Source of the DNA: Alphaproteobacteria bacterium
GTDB lineage: Bacteria > Pseudomonadota > Alphaproteobacteria > Caulobacterales > Aquidulcibacteraceae
Length of the DNA: 64,000 nt
Reading direction: 5' to 3'
NCBI GenBank assembly: GCA_016124655.1
Contig: WGNI01000001.1
Location: 62,001-126,000 of the forward strand
The position numbers and the translations under genes are program-made. Below the pieces are notes generated by a model. The model saw only the letters and a list, made by a program, of their open reading frames with translations. It had not been told where the DNA came from and did not search any database. Positions 42,063 through 53,012 of this stretch are shown in pieces (within the stretch, counting starts at the first letter, position 1; each line of letters begins with the position of its first letter).

Positions 42063-42485
42063 ATGGCCGTTGAACGCACGTTTTCCATTTTGAAGCCTGA
42101 CGCGACCGCGCGCAGCCTGACGGGCGAAATCAACGCCATGATCGAAAACGCGGGCCTGAAAATCATTGCGCAAAAGCGCATCAAAATGACCAAGGCGCAG
42201 GCCGAGGGTTTTTACGGCGTGCACAAGGAGCGCCCGTTCTTTGGCGATCTGGTGAAGTTCATGACGTCAGGCCCGGTCGTGGTGCAGGTGCTCGAAGGCG
42301 AGAACGCGGTGGCCGCGTATCGCGACGTGATGGGCGCCACCAATCCCTACAACGCCAAGCCCGGCACGATCCGGCGTCAATACGCTTCCAGCATCGAGGC
42401 CAATACCGTGCACGGCTCGGACAGCCTGGAGAATGCGGGCATCGAAATCGCGTTCTTCTTCAAGGACGACGAAATCGTCGGCTAG
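42063..42485 (+). CDS. ndk: Nucleoside-diphosphate kinase
   Basis: 140 aa, standard size. It begins [20 protein letters not shown] and carries the phospho-histidine motif [20 protein letters not shown] (about 114-133). It equilibrates NTP and NDP pools using ATP. The ATG directly before the conserved N terminus, preceded by TTTCGGAG, was used. It converges on purN with the stop codons overlapping by 4 bp, leaving no terminator between them. Confidence 0.97.
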   Translation: MAVERTFSILKPDATARSLTGEINAMIENAGLKIIAQKRIKMTKAQAEGFYGVHKERPFFGDLVKFMTSGPVVVQVLEGENAVAAYRDVMGATNPYNAKPGTIRRQYASSIEANTVHGSDSLENAGIEIAFFFKDDEIVG

Positions 42486-43066
42486 AGCGAAATTTCGCCG
42501 CGCGCGATGCGCTGCAGCGTTTCCACGAACAAGGACGGCTCGATCGCGGTGACTTTGCGCTCGATGGCGGCCGCATCGTCGCCGGGCGCAAGCGCGGCCG
42601 CGCGCTGGGCGATGATCGGCCCATGATCATAGTGCGCATCCACGACATGGATCGTGGCGCCGCTCTGGCGCGCGCCTGAGGCGGCAACCGCCTCGTGCAC
42701 GCGGCGCCCATACATGCCCGGCCCGCCGAAATCCGGCAGAAGCGCTGGATGCACGTTGAGGATTTTGTTCTCGAAAGCGGCAAGCGTCTGCGGGCCGAGC
42801 TTGCGCAGATAGCCCGACAAGATCACCAGATCGGCGTGCGCCGACAAAAGCGCATCGCGCAACGCGGCATCCGCGGCGGTGTCGTCGGGCTGCGTGGGAA
42901 TGTGTCGTGCGGTGATGTTGCGCGACGCGGCAAAGGCGAGTGCGGGCGCAGCGCTCTTGTTGGAGACGATCAGAACGGGTTCGGCGTCGAGCGTTCCGGC
43001 GTCGCGCGCCGCGATGATCGCGCGCATGGACGAGCCGTTGTTCGAGGCCAGGAACGCCAGCCTCAT
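42482..43066 (-). CDS. purN: Phosphoribosylglycinamide formyltransferase
   Basis: 194 aa. It transfers a formyl group from 10-formyl-THF to GAR, step three of purine synthesis. Catalytic residues are visible as Asn and His in [19 protein letters not shown] (about 104-122) and Asp in [13 protein letters not shown] (about 141-153). The N terminus [15 protein letters not shown] is the phosphate-binding loop. It follows purM after 2 bp. Confidence 0.95.
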   Translation of the reverse strand: MRLAFLASNNGSSMRAIIAARDAGTLDAEPVLIVSNKSAAPALAFAASRNITARHIPTQPDDTAADAALRDALLSAHADLVILSGYLRKLGPQTLAAFENKILNVHPALLPDFGGPGMYGRRVHEAVAASGARQSGATIHVVDAHYDHGPIIAQRAAALAPGDDAAAIERKVTAIEPSLFVETLQRIARGEISL

Positions 43067-43068
43067 GG

Positions 43069-44103
43069 TCAGGCCGCTGCGAGTTCGCCGCAGACGAAGG
43101 CGTCTTCGCCCGCCTCATTCAGCGCGGCCAAGACGTCCATGGCGTGCGCGGGCGATGCGATCAGAAGGAAGCCGATGCCGCAATTAAAAGTGCGGCGCAG
43201 GTCGTGGTCGCTCAAGCCGCCGGCGTCTTGCAGCCATTGGAACACGGGCGGCGTCTCCCATGCGCTCCAATCCAGGCGCGGCGCGAGGTTCGGCGCGACC
43301 GCGCGCGGCGGATTTTCAATCAGCCCGCCGCCGGTGATATGGGCGGCGCCCTTGATCCAGCCCTGGCGGATCACAGGCAGCGCAGTGCGCACATAGATGC
43401 GCGTCGGCGTCAGCAGCGCATCGGCCAAGTCTTGGCCTTGCGCGAACGGCGCGGGCGCGCTCCAGCTCAGCTTCCGATCTGCGACCACTTTGCGGATCAG
43501 CGAATAGCCATTGGAGTGCGGCCCCGAAGACGCCAACGCGATCAGCACGTCGCCTTTCTTTTGCGCGGCGAAATCCGGCAGCAGCGTTCCGCGTTCGGCC
43601 GCGCCCAAGGCGAAGCCCGCGAGGTCATAATCGCCTGGCGCATACATGCCGGGCATTTCCGCAGTTTCTCCGCCGGCCAGCGCGCAGCCCGCCTGGCGGC
43701 AACCTTCGGCGATGCCGTTGACGACGATCGCGGCCTGATCGGCGTCAAGTTTTCCGCACGCATAATAATCGAGAAACGACAGCGGCTCAGCGCCTTGCGC
43801 GAGAAGATCGTTCACGCACATGGCGACAAGATCGACGCCGATCTGCGCATGACGGCCGGTTTCGATGGCGATTTTCAGCTTCGTGCCGACACCGTCGGTG
43901 GTGGTCAGCAGAATGGGATCCGCAAAGCCCGCCGCCTTCAGGTCGAAGCTCGCCGCAAAGCCGCCGAGCGCGCCGAGCGCGCCGGCGCGCGCGGTGGACT
44001 TGGCCGCCGGCGCGATCAGGCTGACGAGGCGCGCGCCTTCATCGATATCAACGCCGGAGGCGCGATAGGCATCGGTTGCGGCTTTTCCTGACGGACCTGT
44101 CAT
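43069..44103 (-). CDS. purM: Phosphoribosylformylglycinamidine cyclo-ligase
   Basis: 344 aa AIR synthetase. Family marks: YRASGVDIDEGARLVSLI (about 12-29), TDGVGTKLKIAIETGRHAQ with the ATP-binding Asp (about 69-87), VDLVAMCVNDLLAQGAEPL (about 90-108), and HITGGGLIENPPR (about 255-267). It closes the imidazole ring using ATP. purM-purN is a conserved operon; the promoter is expected in the 102 bp shared with the divergent DUF2066 gene. Confidence 0.96.
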   Translation of the reverse strand: MTGPSGKAATDAYRASGVDIDEGARLVSLIAPAAKSTARAGALGALGGFAASFDLKAAGFADPILLTTTDGVGTKLKIAIETGRHAQIGVDLVAMCVNDLLAQGAEPLSFLDYYACGKLDADQAAIVVNGIAEGCRQAGCALAGGETAEMPGMYAPGDYDLAGFALGAAERGTLLPDFAAQKKGDVLIALASSGPHSNGYSLIRKVVADRKLSWSAPAPFAQGQDLADALLTPTRIYVRTALPVIRQGWIKGAAHITGGGLIENPPRAVAPNLAPRLDWSAWETPPVFQWLQDAGGLSDHDLRRTFNCGIGFLLIASPAHAMDVLAALNEAGEDAFVCGELAAA

Positions 44104-44205
44104 GCGGCGGCGCCCTTCTCGCCTCGGACGGACATTGCTAGGTAAACGCGCCCGCGCCGCGCGGGGCGGCAGCGCGATCGCGCGTCAGTGGAGGGACTGA
44201 GCCTC

Positions 44206-45270
44206 ATGAACCGTCCGAGTATCGCTGGAATCGCCGCAGCGGCAGCACTTGCGTTCTGCGCTCTCTTCTCAGGAGCGGCAAGCGCGCAGGGCCGCGACAG
44301 CGTCTATGCGGTCAGCGGCGTGGCGGTGGACGCCACCGCCGCCAGCGCGACGGAAGCGCAGGCGCAGGCGTTCGCGGCCGGCTATCGCACCGCATTCGAG
44401 CGGCTGGTGCGCCGCGTTGCGCTGCCGGACGATCTCGCGCGGCTCGGCATGCCGCGTCCGGACGCCGCGCAATTGGAGCGGATGGCGATCAGTCTCGACA
44501 TCGAAAATGAACGGCGTTCGGCGACGCGCTATGTCGGCCGCGTCGGCGTGCGCTTCAACGACGGGCTGGTGCGCACGTATCTGCGCCAGATCGGCTTCTC
44601 GCTGATCGAAGCGCGCAGCGCGCCAATTCTGGTTGCGCCGATCGCGCCGGCGGGCGCGGGCAATGACGCCGCGGTGGCGTGGCGCGCGGCCTGGGAGCAG
44701 GGCGGTTATGACGGCGAGCTTGCGCCGCTGGTGGTGGCGCCGGTGACGCTGGGCGGGGCGCCGGATTGGCGCGCGGCTGCGCCGTATGCGCAGCTCGCCT
44801 CGGCAGCGTCGGCGCTTTACGCCAGCCTGCGCATCTTCGGCGGGACGGCGACGGCGGATCTGGTCGAGGTCGGCCCGGGCGGGCCGCCGCGGGACCGCGG
44901 TTCGGTCACCGCGCGGGTCGGCGCGGAGGGACTTGAGGGCGCGCTGCGGTCGCTGGCGGCGCAGGCCAATGAGCGGGTGCAGAACGAGTGGAAGTCGCGC
45001 GCCGCTTCGGTCACGGGGCAGCGCGGGCGGGTTTCGGCCTCGGCGCTTTACAGCAACGAGGCGGACTGGGAGCGGATCAAGTCCGGCCTGGAAGCCGCCG
45101 CGGCGACCATGATTTCAGAAATCCGCATCGAGGCGGTGGCCCGGGAAGGCGCGCTGGTGTCGTTCACGTTTGTCGGCGACGCGGGCCAGCTCGCGGCGGA
45201 GTTGCGCCGCCATGGGGTTATCATGGAGCAAAACGCCATCGGGCCCGTGCTTCGCGCTGCGGGCCGGTGA
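44206..45270 (+). CDS. DUF2066 domain-containing secreted protein
   Basis: 354 aa. Signal peptide cleaved after ASAQ (about residue 28). DUF2066 follows: VYAVSGVAVDATAASATEAQ, AYRTAFERLVRRVALPDDL (about 60-78), then YVGRVGVRFNDGLVRTYLRQ. The C-terminal half is rich in beta structure (VSASALYSNEADWERIKSGL). Function is unknown. It lies upstream of hdaA as in other alphaproteobacteria, where this protein, purM and hdaA are frequent neighbours. The ATG giving MNRPSIAGIAAAAAL puts the signal peptide at the N terminus. Confidence 0.87.
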   Translation: MNRPSIAGIAAAAALAFCALFSGAASAQGRDSVYAVSGVAVDATAASATEAQAQAFAAGYRTAFERLVRRVALPDDLARLGMPRPDAAQLERMAISLDIENERRSATRYVGRVGVRFNDGLVRTYLRQIGFSLIEARSAPILVAPIAPAGAGNDAAVAWRAAWEQGGYDGELAPLVVAPVTLGGAPDWRAAAPYAQLASAASALYASLRIFGGTATADLVEVGPGGPPRDRGSVTARVGAEGLEGALRSLAAQANERVQNEWKSRAASVTGQRGRVSASALYSNEADWERIKSGLEAAAATMISEIRIEAVAREGALVSFTFVGDAGQLAAELRRHGVIMEQNAIGPVLRAAGR

Positions 45271-45282
45271 TATTCTGCGCGC

Positions 45283-45999
45283 GTGAGCACCCAACCGCGC
45301 CTGTTTGAATTCCGTATGGGCGAGCGCGCGCCCGAAACCCTGGTGGTGACGCGCGCCAACGCCGAGGCAGCGGAGCTGTTGCGCCATTGGCGGCGCTGGC
45401 CCGGCGGGGCGATGGCGCTGACCGGGCCGCGCGGGGCTGGAAAAACCCATCTTGGCGGCGCCTGGGCCGCGGAGACCGCCGCGCGCTCAATCCCCGCTGA
45501 CGCTGATCCGAGGGTCGTGGAGGCGGCGTTCGACGCCGCCGGCGGGTGCCTTTTCATCGACGACGCCGGCGAGACGGCCAACGATCCGGGCCTGACGCAC
45601 GCGCTCGACCTGGCGCGCTATCGCGGGGGCGCGGTGCTGATGACGGGCCTGCGGCCGCCGGGGTTGTGGCCCGCGGTTACCGCCGATCTCGCAACGCGGT
45701 GGAAGGCGCTGCCGACGGCGCGGCTGGAGGAGCCCGACGATGCGCTCCTGGAAGTGGTGCTGCGGCGGCTGTGCCGGGAGCGCTATATCGAGCTGACGGA
45801 CGCGGCGGCGCGCTATCTCGCGGCGCGGATGGAGCGGACGTTCGCCGCCGCCGCCGCGTTGGCCGATGTGCTCGACGCCCAGATCGTGCGGGGCGCGAAA
45901 CCGGTCTCGGTCGTGCTGGCGCGGCGGGCCTTAATGCAAATGCGATCCTTGTCGGATATGGAGGGGCTGGGTTTAGAACCGGAGCCTGGAGCGCCATGA
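45283..45999 (+). CDS. hdaA: HdaA, DnaA-related regulator of replication initiation
   Basis: 238 aa DnaA-like AAA+ protein lacking the DNA-binding domain. The N terminus TQPRLFEF (residues 3-10) contains a QxxLF beta-clamp-binding motif. The P-loop is [17 protein letters not shown] (about 46-62) and the Walker B-like strand is [10 protein letters not shown]. HdaA on the clamp stimulates ATP hydrolysis by DnaA, limiting initiation to once per cycle. It starts at GTG 12 bp after the DUF2066 stop and overlaps ppk by ATGA. Confidence 0.9.
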   Translation: MSTQPRLFEFRMGERAPETLVVTRANAEAAELLRHWRRWPGGAMALTGPRGAGKTHLGGAWAAETAARSIPADADPRVVEAAFDAAGGCLFIDDAGETANDPGLTHALDLARYRGGAVLMTGLRPPGLWPAVTADLATRWKALPTARLEEPDDALLEVVLRRLCRERYIELTDAAARYLAARMERTFAAAAALADVLDAQIVRGAKPVSVVLARRALMQMRSLSDMEGLGLEPEPGAP

Positions 46000-48194
46000 G
46001 CGAGAGCCGCAGAAGCAAACGGCCCGCGCAGACGGCCGCGAGCGCGGCCGAACTGGCTTCGTCGCCGGAACGGTTCATTAACCGCGAGCTGAGTTGGCTG
46101 GCGTTCAACACGCGCGTTCTGGAAGAAGCGGAAAACCCCAATCATCCGCTTTTGGAGCGTCTGCGGTTCTTGTCGATTTCGGCAAACAATCTCGATGAAT
46201 TCTTCATGGTGCGGGTCGCGGGTCTGCACGAGCAGATGAAGAAGGGGCTGAATGCGCGCAGCCAGGACGGGCTGACGGCGGCCGAGCAGATCACGCAAAT
46301 TCAGGAAGCCGCCGGCGCCTTGATGGACAAGCAGCAGCAGCGCTGGCGCGTGCTGCGCAAGGAATTGCGCGCCGCGGGCCTTGTGGTGCTGGACGAAACC
46401 GAACTGAGCGCGGCGGAACGGGAATCGCTGCGCCCGATGTTTATGGAGAAGGTGTTTCCGCTCTTGACGCCGATGGCGATCGACCCGGCGCATCCGTTTC
46501 CGTTTGTGCCGAACCTCGGGTTCGTGCTGGCGTTGCGGCTGGTGCGGCGCAAGGATCAAAGGCCGCTGGTGACGCTGATCCCGGTGCCGACCAACACGCC
46601 GCGTTTCATCGAAATCGATCCGCCTTCGCCGCGCGAGCCGCGCAAGCGCGAGCGGCGGTTCATTCCGCTGGAGAACGCGATCACGCTGTTCCTCGATCAG
46701 CTCTATCCAGACTACGACATCGCCGCGAAAGGCGCGTTCCGCGTCGTGCGCGACAGCGACGTGGAGGCGGCGGAAGAAGCCGAAGACCTGTTTCTCGAAT
46801 TTCAATCGCTGTTGAAGCAGCGCCGGCTCGGCGACATCGTGCGGCTCAAGATCGAGGCGGCGATGCCGGAGGATCTGCGCGCCTTCATCATCGAGGAAAC
46901 GCAAGCCGACCCTTACGACGTCACCATCGCCAATGGGATGCTCGGGCTTGCCGATCTGTCGCAGCTGATCGTCGATGACCGGCCGCTCTTGAAGTTTTCG
47001 CCGTACGAGCCGCGGTCGCCGGAACGCGTGCAGGAGTTCGGCGGCGATATCTTCGCCGCGATCCGCCACAAGGACATGCTGGTCCATCATCCGTACGAAA
47101 CGTTCGACGTCGTGGTGAAGTTCGTGCAGCAGGCCGCGCGCGATCCCGCCGTGGTGGCGATCAAGCAAACGCTTTACCGCACCACGCGCGACAGCCCGAT
47201 CGTGGATGCGTTGATCGAGGCCGCAGAGAACGGCAAGAACGTCACCGCGCTGATTGAATTGAAGGCGCGGTTCGATGAAGAGACAAATCTGCGCCTGTCG
47301 CAGACGTTGGAGCGCGTGGGCGTCAATGTCGTCTACGGGTTCGTCGACTTCAAGACGCATGCGAAAGTGAGCTTGATCCTGCGCCGCGAGGGCGAGGAGC
47401 TGCGCCATTACGCGCATTTCGGCACCGGCAATTATCATCCGATCACGGCGCGCATCTATACCGATCTGTCGCTGTTCACCAGCGAGCCGGCCTTAGGGCG
47501 CGATGCGGGTCGTTTGTTCAACTTCATCACCGGCTACGCCCAGCCGCAGATGGAGAAAGTTTCGATTTCGCCGAACGGCATCAAGGAAAAGCTCCTGGAG
47601 CTGATCGAAGGGGAAATCGCACACGCCAAGGCCGGACGGCCCGCGGCGATCTGGGCGAAGCTCAACGCGCTGGTGGACACCACGATCATCGACGCGCTCT
47701 ACAAGGCTTCGCAAGGCGGGGTGAAGATCGAGCTCGTCGTGCGCGGCATTTGTTGCCTGCGGCCGGGTGTGCCGGGCTTGTCGGACAATATTCGCGTAAA
47801 ATCGATCGTCGGACGATTTCTGGAGCATTCGCGCATCATGTGCTTCGGCGCCGGCCACGGCCTGCCGCATCCGGAGGCGAAAGTGTTCATTTCTTCCGCC
47901 GACTGGATGCCGCGCAATCTCGATCGCCGCGTGGAGGTGATGTGTCCGGTCGAGACCAGCAGCGTGCACAAGCAGGTGCTCGATCAGATCATGATGGCCA
48001 ATCTCGCGGACGAGGCGCAGAGCTGGTACATGGGGCCGGACGGCCGCTATCGCCGCGTGGATGTCTCGCGACTCGATGAACCGTTCTCCGCGCACACCTA
48101 TTTCATGAGCAATCCCTCTCTCTCCGGACGCGGGAAAGCGCTGAAAGACAGCGTCCCGCCGCAATTCCAGCATGTCGGCCCGCGCGCCAACTGA
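45996..48194 (+). CDS. ppk: Polyphosphate kinase 1
   Basis: 732 aa, slightly longer than E. coli Ppk. The N-terminal helical domain begins [20 protein letters not shown] (about 26-45), then the head domain and two PLD-like catalytic domains. [13 protein letters not shown] carries the autophosphorylated His, and [20 protein letters not shown] the second His. It polymerises the ATP gamma-phosphate reversibly. The ATG giving [12 protein letters not shown] overlaps the hdaA stop; the much longer in-frame ORF was rejected because it is antisense/alternative-frame to hdaA. It overlaps the ppx/gppA start by 23 bp. Confidence 0.97.
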   Translation: MSESRRSKRPAQTAASAAELASSPERFINRELSWLAFNTRVLEEAENPNHPLLERLRFLSISANNLDEFFMVRVAGLHEQMKKGLNARSQDGLTAAEQITQIQEAAGALMDKQQQRWRVLRKELRAAGLVVLDETELSAAERESLRPMFMEKVFPLLTPMAIDPAHPFPFVPNLGFVLALRLVRRKDQRPLVTLIPVPTNTPRFIEIDPPSPREPRKRERRFIPLENAITLFLDQLYPDYDIAAKGAFRVVRDSDVEAAEEAEDLFLEFQSLLKQRRLGDIVRLKIEAAMPEDLRAFIIEETQADPYDVTIANGMLGLADLSQLIVDDRPLLKFSPYEPRSPERVQEFGGDIFAAIRHKDMLVHHPYETFDVVVKFVQQAARDPAVVAIKQTLYRTTRDSPIVDALIEAAENGKNVTALIELKARFDEETNLRLSQTLERVGVNVVYGFVDFKTHAKVSLILRREGEELRHYAHFGTGNYHPITARIYTDLSLFTSEPALGRDAGRLFNFITGYAQPQMEKVSISPNGIKEKLLELIEGEIAHAKAGRPAAIWAKLNALVDTTIIDALYKASQGGVKIELVVRGICCLRPGVPGLSDNIRVKSIVGRFLEHSRIMCFGAGHGLPHPEAKVFISSADWMPRNLDRRVEVMCPVETSSVHKQVLDQIMMANLADEAQSWYMGPDGRYRRVDVSRLDEPFSAHTYFMSNPSLSGRGKALKDSVPPQFQHVGPRAN

Positions 48195-49680
48195 GCGTCC
48201 GCCGCCCCGCGAAGCGGTGGTGATCGACGTCGGCTCGAACTCCGTGCGGCTTGTCATCTATCGGCTCGACGGCCGTGCGATGACGGCGGTGTTCAATGAA
48301 AAAGTGATGGCCGGCCTTGGCCGCAATCTCGGCGAGACCGGCGCATTGTCTCCCGCCGGCGTGACGGAAGCGCTCAAGGCGTTGTTGCGATTTTCCGCAA
48401 TCATCGAGGCGCGGAAGCCGGCCAGCGTCGATGCGGTGGCGACCGCTGCAGTGCGCGACGCCGCCGACGGCGCGCAGTTCGTTGCGCGCGTGCGGCGCGA
48501 AACCGGCATTGCGCTGCGGGTGATCGATGGCGCGGAGGAAGCGCGGCTGTCGGCGCTAGGCGTGTTGGCGGGCGCGCCGGAAGCGCGCGGCGTCGTTGGC
48601 GATCTCGGCGGGTCGAGCCTGGAATTGATCGCCCTCACTGGCGATGGTCCGGGGCAGGGCGAAACCTTCCGGCTCGGACACCTGGCGCTCGCGAAAGAGA
48701 GCGGCTTCAATTACGCGACGGTTGCGGACACGGCCGACGCGGCGTTGTCGGCGTCGGAAGTGCTCACGCAATCGGGCAAGGATTTTTACGCCGTCGGCGG
48801 CGCCTGGCGCGCGATCGGGCGGATCGATGTTGCGCTCAATCGCCATCCCATCGCGGTGCTGCATCATCACGAAATGCCGCGCGCGGATGCGTTCAAGGTG
48901 ATTGAGTTCATTCGCAAGCAATCCAAGCGCTCGCTGCAGACGCTGGAGGAAGCCGCCGCCAAGCGTGCGGATTCACTGCCCTATGCGGCGGTGGTGATGG
49001 AGCGTGTGCTCACGCTCGGCGATTTTCAGCGCGTGGTATTGTCGTCCTACGGTCTGCGCGAAGGGCTATTGTATGAGCGCCTCACCGCGCAGGAGCGCAC
49101 GGAGCATCCGCTTCTGGCTGCGGCGGATGCGTTCGCGCGTCAGGCCGGCCGTGCGTCGGATTTCGGCGCAGCGCTGGCCAATTGGATCGAGCCCTTGTTT
49201 GCGCAAGCGGGCAATGTGTTCGGGGCCGAGCGCGACCGCATCGTGCGCGCGGCGGCGGCGCGGCTGGCTGATGTGGGCGCAGTGTTGCATCCCGATCAAC
49301 GCGCGGAGCTGATGTTCGATCTGATCGCACGTGCGCCGCTGGCGGCGATCTCCCATCCCGAACGCGCGTTTCTGGCGGCCGCGATCCATCACCGCCACAC
49401 CAAGAGCGCGTCCACCGCGCCGGCATATGAGCGGCTCTTGGACGATGAGGGCCGCCGCGCGGCGATTGCGCTGGGCGCGGCTCTGAGGCTCGGCGCGGAT
49501 GTCTCAGCGCGCAGCCCGGTATTGCTGCGCCATGTGCGTCTTGAGAAGGACGCCGCCGGCCTCGCGCTGATCGTGGCGCCAGGCGCTACCCATCTCATCA
49601 GCGAACAAGCGATCAAGCGCTTGGAGGCGCTGGGCGCAGCGCTCGGCGCGCCGGTCAATCTGCGTGAAGATCAGGTGTAG
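48172..49680 (+). CDS. ppx: Ppx/GppA family exopolyphosphatase
   Basis: 502 aa. Actin/ASKHA fold with phosphate motif 1 [17 protein letters not shown] (about 16-32) and phosphate motif 2 [16 protein letters not shown] (about 139-154). A C-terminal HD-like helical extension (from about 320) is typical of the long form. It hydrolyses polyphosphate and/or pppGpp; the two activities cannot be separated by eye. The opposed ppk and ppx activities are encoded in one operon, with the ppx start inside the ppk 3' end. Confidence 0.92.
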   Translation: MSARAPTERPPPREAVVIDVGSNSVRLVIYRLDGRAMTAVFNEKVMAGLGRNLGETGALSPAGVTEALKALLRFSAIIEARKPASVDAVATAAVRDAADGAQFVARVRRETGIALRVIDGAEEARLSALGVLAGAPEARGVVGDLGGSSLELIALTGDGPGQGETFRLGHLALAKESGFNYATVADTADAALSASEVLTQSGKDFYAVGGAWRAIGRIDVALNRHPIAVLHHHEMPRADAFKVIEFIRKQSKRSLQTLEEAAAKRADSLPYAAVVMERVLTLGDFQRVVLSSYGLREGLLYERLTAQERTEHPLLAAADAFARQAGRASDFGAALANWIEPLFAQAGNVFGAERDRIVRAAAARLADVGAVLHPDQRAELMFDLIARAPLAAISHPERAFLAAAIHHRHTKSASTAPAYERLLDDEGRRAAIALGAALRLGADVSARSPVLLRHVRLEKDAAGLALIVAPGATHLISEQAIKRLEALGAALGAPVNLREDQV

Positions 49681-49716
49681 ACGTAAGCGTAGAACCGTCC
49701 GCGTCCGAAGACTGTT

Positions 49717-50892
49717 TCAAGTTTGTCGGGAACTGCTCTCATCGACGGCGGCGACGGCGACCTTGCCGTCCTTCAGGCTCAGAGCGATGCGGCCGTGCTT
49801 GAGATCGAGCGCGCGGGCGCCGAAGAGATCGCGCCGCCAGCCGCGCATGGCCGCGACATCGGCGTCGTCGGACGCTGCAATCGCCTCAAGATCGCTACTG
49901 GTCGCGATCAGACGCGGCGCCACGCCGTGGGTTTCCGCATCGACCTTCAGCAGCACTTTGAGCAATTCGATGGTCGGACCCACGCCGGGCGGCGGGGACG
50001 GTGGGCGCTCCAGCTTGATCGCATCGCGATGCGGATCGGCGAGCGCGGTTTCCAGCGTCTGCGCGAGATCCTGGCCAAGCCGCGAGGCGCCGAAGCCGCG
50101 CGGCACTGCGCGGAGGCGGTCGAACGCCTGCGGCGTGCGCGGCTTCTGTTCCGCCACTTCCTGGATCGCGTCGTCCTTGAGGATGCGTCCGCGCGGCACA
50201 TCGCGCGCCTGGGCGACGCGTTCGCGCCAGGCGGCGGCGGCCTGCAGGGCGGCGAGATAATCCTGCGCATAGCGGCGCGGGCGCAGACGCCGCCAGGCGT
50301 TTTCCGGCGCGGTGTCGTAGTTCTCCGGATCGAGCAGGCCTGCGAGCTCTTCTTCAATCCAGTGCAAGCGACCGGCGGTCTCCAGCTTGCCGCGCAGAAG
50401 CGGATAGAGGTCACGCAGATGGGTGACGTCGGCGAGCGCGTAGGTCAGCTGCGCTTCGCTGAGCGGGCGGCGGCTCCAATCGGTGAAGCGGGAGGATTTG
50501 TCGATGCGGCGCTTCAAGAGCGCGCCGACCAGTGCGTCATAGGCGATGGAATCGCCCAGTCCCGCCGCCATCGCTGCGATCTGCGCGTCGAACACGGGCG
50601 CGGGCAGGACGCCGCCGCTCAGACGATGGAAGATTTCGAGATCCTGGCGCGCTGCGTGGAAGACTTTGACGACGCGGTCATTGTGCATGACGTCGAGGAG
50701 CGGGGCGAGATCGAGGCCCTCGGCCTGCGGGTCAATGACGGCCTCCACGTCCGGGCCTGCGGCCTGCACCAGGCACAGCTTCGGCCAATAGGTGGATTCC
50801 CGCATGAATTCGGTGTCGATGGCGGCGAATTCGCCGCGCGCGAGCGTCGCGCAAAAGTCCGCCAGCTCGGCGGTTTGAGTGATCATCCGCAT
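49717..50892 (-). CDS. rnd: Ribonuclease D
   Basis: 391 aa. DEDD-family 3'-5' exonuclease: motif I FAAIDTEFMRESTYWPKLCL (about 21-40), motif II KVFHAARQDLEIF, motif III with Tyr and Asp in LTYALADVTHLRDLYPLL. Two HRDC helical domains follow (about 210-380). It trims tRNA 3' ends. Two ATGs two codons apart near the N terminus are possible; the first was used. It converges on ppx with a 36-bp gap and diverges from aspS. Confidence 0.95.
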   Translation of the reverse strand: MRMITQTAELADFCATLARGEFAAIDTEFMRESTYWPKLCLVQAAGPDVEAVIDPQAEGLDLAPLLDVMHNDRVVKVFHAARQDLEIFHRLSGGVLPAPVFDAQIAAMAAGLGDSIAYDALVGALLKRRIDKSSRFTDWSRRPLSEAQLTYALADVTHLRDLYPLLRGKLETAGRLHWIEEELAGLLDPENYDTAPENAWRRLRPRRYAQDYLAALQAAAAWRERVAQARDVPRGRILKDDAIQEVAEQKPRTPQAFDRLRAVPRGFGASRLGQDLAQTLETALADPHRDAIKLERPPSPPPGVGPTIELLKVLLKVDAETHGVAPRLIATSSDLEAIAASDDADVAAMRGWRRDLFGARALDLKHGRIALSLKDGKVAVAAVDESSSRQT

Positions 50893-51059
50893 GTCTGAAG
50901 TCCCGCGCCGGGCGCAACGCGCGGCGCAAACGGGGATGGCCTTCTGATTGGGGGTCCGGACCGCCGCGGTCAAGGGCGGGCGCGCTTGCTTGACACGAAG
51001 GCGCAGCGCGTGCGCTTGTCCCGGCCTTTCGCGCCCAAAAGCGCCCTCAGGAGCCCTCC

Positions 51060-52850
51060 ATGCACGCCTACCGGTCCCACACCTGCGCTCAGCTCAGGCC
51101 GTCGGACGCGGGCGCCAATGTGCGCCTGTCGGGCTGGGTGCACCGCAAGCGCGACCATGGCGGGCTCTTGTTCGTCGACCTGCGCGACCATTTCGGCGTC
51201 ACCCAATTGGTGGCGACGCCGGGATCGCCGGCGTTTCCCGCGTTTGAGCGCGTGCGCGCGGAAACGGTGCTGCGCATCGACGGCCGCGTGGTGGAGCGCA
51301 CGCCGGAGACCGTGAACGCCAACCTGCCGACCGGCGGGATCGAGGTGCGCGTCGACGCGGTGGACGTGCTGGGCGAAGCACAGGAATTGCCGCTGCCGGT
51401 GTTCGGCGAGCCGGATTACCCGGAAGACATCCGCCTGCGCTATCGGTTCCTGGATTTGCGCCGCGACAGCCTGCACCAGAACATCGTGCTGCGCAGCCGC
51501 GTGATCACGAGTTTGCGCAATCGCATGACCGCACAGGGCTTCACCGAGTTTCAAACGCCGATCCTGACGGCGTCGTCGCCGGAAGGCGCGCGCGATTTTC
51601 TGGTGCCCTCACGCCTGCATCCGGGAAAATTCTACGCGCTTCCCCAGGCGCCGCAGCAGTTCAAGCAATTGCTCATGGTGGCGGGCTTTGACCGCTATTT
51701 TCAGATCGCGCCGTGTTTTCGCGACGAGGACGCGCGCGCGGATCGCTCTCCCGGCGAATTCTATCAGCTCGATTTCGAGATGAGTTTCGTGACGCAGGAA
51801 GACGTGTTCGACGCGATCGAACCGGTGCTGGCAGGCGTGTTCGAGGAATTCGGCCGCGGCCTGCGCGTGACGAAATCGGGCGCGTTTCCGCGCATCCCTT
51901 ATGCGGATGCGATTGCGAAGTACGGGTCGGACAAGCCAGACCTGCGCAACCCGATCGTGTTGCAGGACGTCAGCGCGCACTTCAAAGGCTCGGGCTTCAA
52001 AGTGTTCGCCAACATGCTGGAGAAGCCCGGCAATTCCGTGTGGGCGATCCCGGCCAAGTCCGGCGGCAGCCGCGCGTTTTGCGACAAGATGAATGCGTGG
52101 GCGCAGGGCGAAGGCCAGCCGGGCCTTGGCTATATTTTCTGGCGCGAGGGCGAAGAAGGCGCTGCGGGCCCCATCGCGAAAAACATCGGGCCGGAGCGCG
52201 CGGAGGCGCTGCGCGGGCAATTGGCCTTAGGCATCGGCGATGCGGCGTTCTTTGTCGCCGGCGATCCGAAGGCGTTCTACAAATTTGCGGGGCTGGCGCG
52301 CACCAAGATCGGCGAAGAGCTTGGCCTTGTGGACAAGGATCAGTTCGCGTTCTGCTGGGTCGTCGATTTCCCGATGTATGAATGGAACGAGGAGGAGAAG
52401 AAGATCGACTTCTCTCACAACCCGTTCTCGATGCCGAATTTCGATCATGACGCGTTCTTGAAGCTCGACGCGAAGGACGAAGCCACGATCCTCAACATCA
52501 CCGCGTTCCAGTACGATATTGTTTGCAACGGCGTGGAATTATCCTCCGGCGCGATCCGCAATCACAAGCCGGAGATCATGCTGAAAGCCTTCGAGATCGC
52601 AGGCTATGACGCTGCGTTCGTGGAGGAGAAATTCGGCGGCATGCTGAACGCGTTCCGCTATGGCGCGCCGCCGCACGGCGGCTCGGCGCCGGGCGTGGAC
52701 CGCATCGTCATGTTGCTCGCTGGCGTTGAGAATTTGCGCGAGGTCATCGCGTTTCCGCTCAACCAGCAGGGCCAGGACCTGATGATGCAGGCGCCGAACG
52801 AGGTTTCGCTCAAGCAATTGCGCGAGCTGCACATTCGCGTGGTGGAGTAG
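51060..52850 (+). CDS. aspS: Aspartate-tRNA ligase, bacterial type
   Basis: 596 aa class IIb synthetase. The anticodon OB fold starts [20 protein letters not shown] (about 22-41). Motif 2 is [20 protein letters not shown], and motif 3 is [20 protein letters not shown] near the C terminus. The bacterial GAD insertion domain is present by length (about 290-420). Whether it also mischarges tRNA(Asn) cannot be told. An AGGAG precedes the ATG at a good distance. It is followed by a palindromic repeat that also ends the converging NrdJ-like gene. Confidence 0.96.
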   Translation: MHAYRSHTCAQLRPSDAGANVRLSGWVHRKRDHGGLLFVDLRDHFGVTQLVATPGSPAFPAFERVRAETVLRIDGRVVERTPETVNANLPTGGIEVRVDAVDVLGEAQELPLPVFGEPDYPEDIRLRYRFLDLRRDSLHQNIVLRSRVITSLRNRMTAQGFTEFQTPILTASSPEGARDFLVPSRLHPGKFYALPQAPQQFKQLLMVAGFDRYFQIAPCFRDEDARADRSPGEFYQLDFEMSFVTQEDVFDAIEPVLAGVFEEFGRGLRVTKSGAFPRIPYADAIAKYGSDKPDLRNPIVLQDVSAHFKGSGFKVFANMLEKPGNSVWAIPAKSGGSRAFCDKMNAWAQGEGQPGLGYIFWREGEEGAAGPIAKNIGPERAEALRGQLALGIGDAAFFVAGDPKAFYKFAGLARTKIGEELGLVDKDQFAFCWVVDFPMYEWNEEEKKIDFSHNPFSMPNFDHDAFLKLDAKDEATILNITAFQYDIVCNGVELSSGAIRNHKPEIMLKAFEIAGYDAAFVEEKFGGMLNAFRYGAPPHGGSAPGVDRIVMLLAGVENLREVIAFPLNQQGQDLMMQAPNEVSLKQLRELHIRVVE

Positions 52851-52860
52851 GGCGCCGGCA

Positions 52861-53007
52861 ACCCTCTCCCCTTGTGGGAGAGGGTGGTTTCGCAGAGCGA
52901 AACCGGGTGAGGGGTGCTTGCGCGAGCCCAGAAATGACGCCGCCGTCACCCCTCATCCGTCTCGACCGCTGCGCGGTCGATCCACCTTCTCCCACAAGGG
53001 GAGAAGG
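52861..53007. repeat. Two inverted copies of a CCCTCTCCC...GGGAGAGGG palindromic intergenic element
   Basis: Copy one: a 10-bp stem accctctccc / gggagagggt (52861-52870 with 52876-52885), then a 7-bp stem ggtttcg / cgaaacc (52886-52892 with 52898-52904). Copy two, in reverse order: stem tcgaccg / cggtcga (52962-52968 with 52974-52980), then ccttctccc / gggagaagg (52985-52993 with 52999-53007). The junction TGAGGGGTG (52908-52916) matches CACCCCTCA (52947-52955) inverted. CTCTCCC-GGGAGAG elements of this kind are dispersed in many proteobacterial genomes. Here it fills the gap between two converging genes and probably terminates both. Confidence 0.85.
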
Positions 53008-53012
53008 AAAGC

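Noticed and set aside
50985-51025. aspS promoter with TTGACA at 50990-50995
   Set aside because: The -35 match is perfect, but nothing resembling a -10 element is found at 16-18 bp; probably chance.
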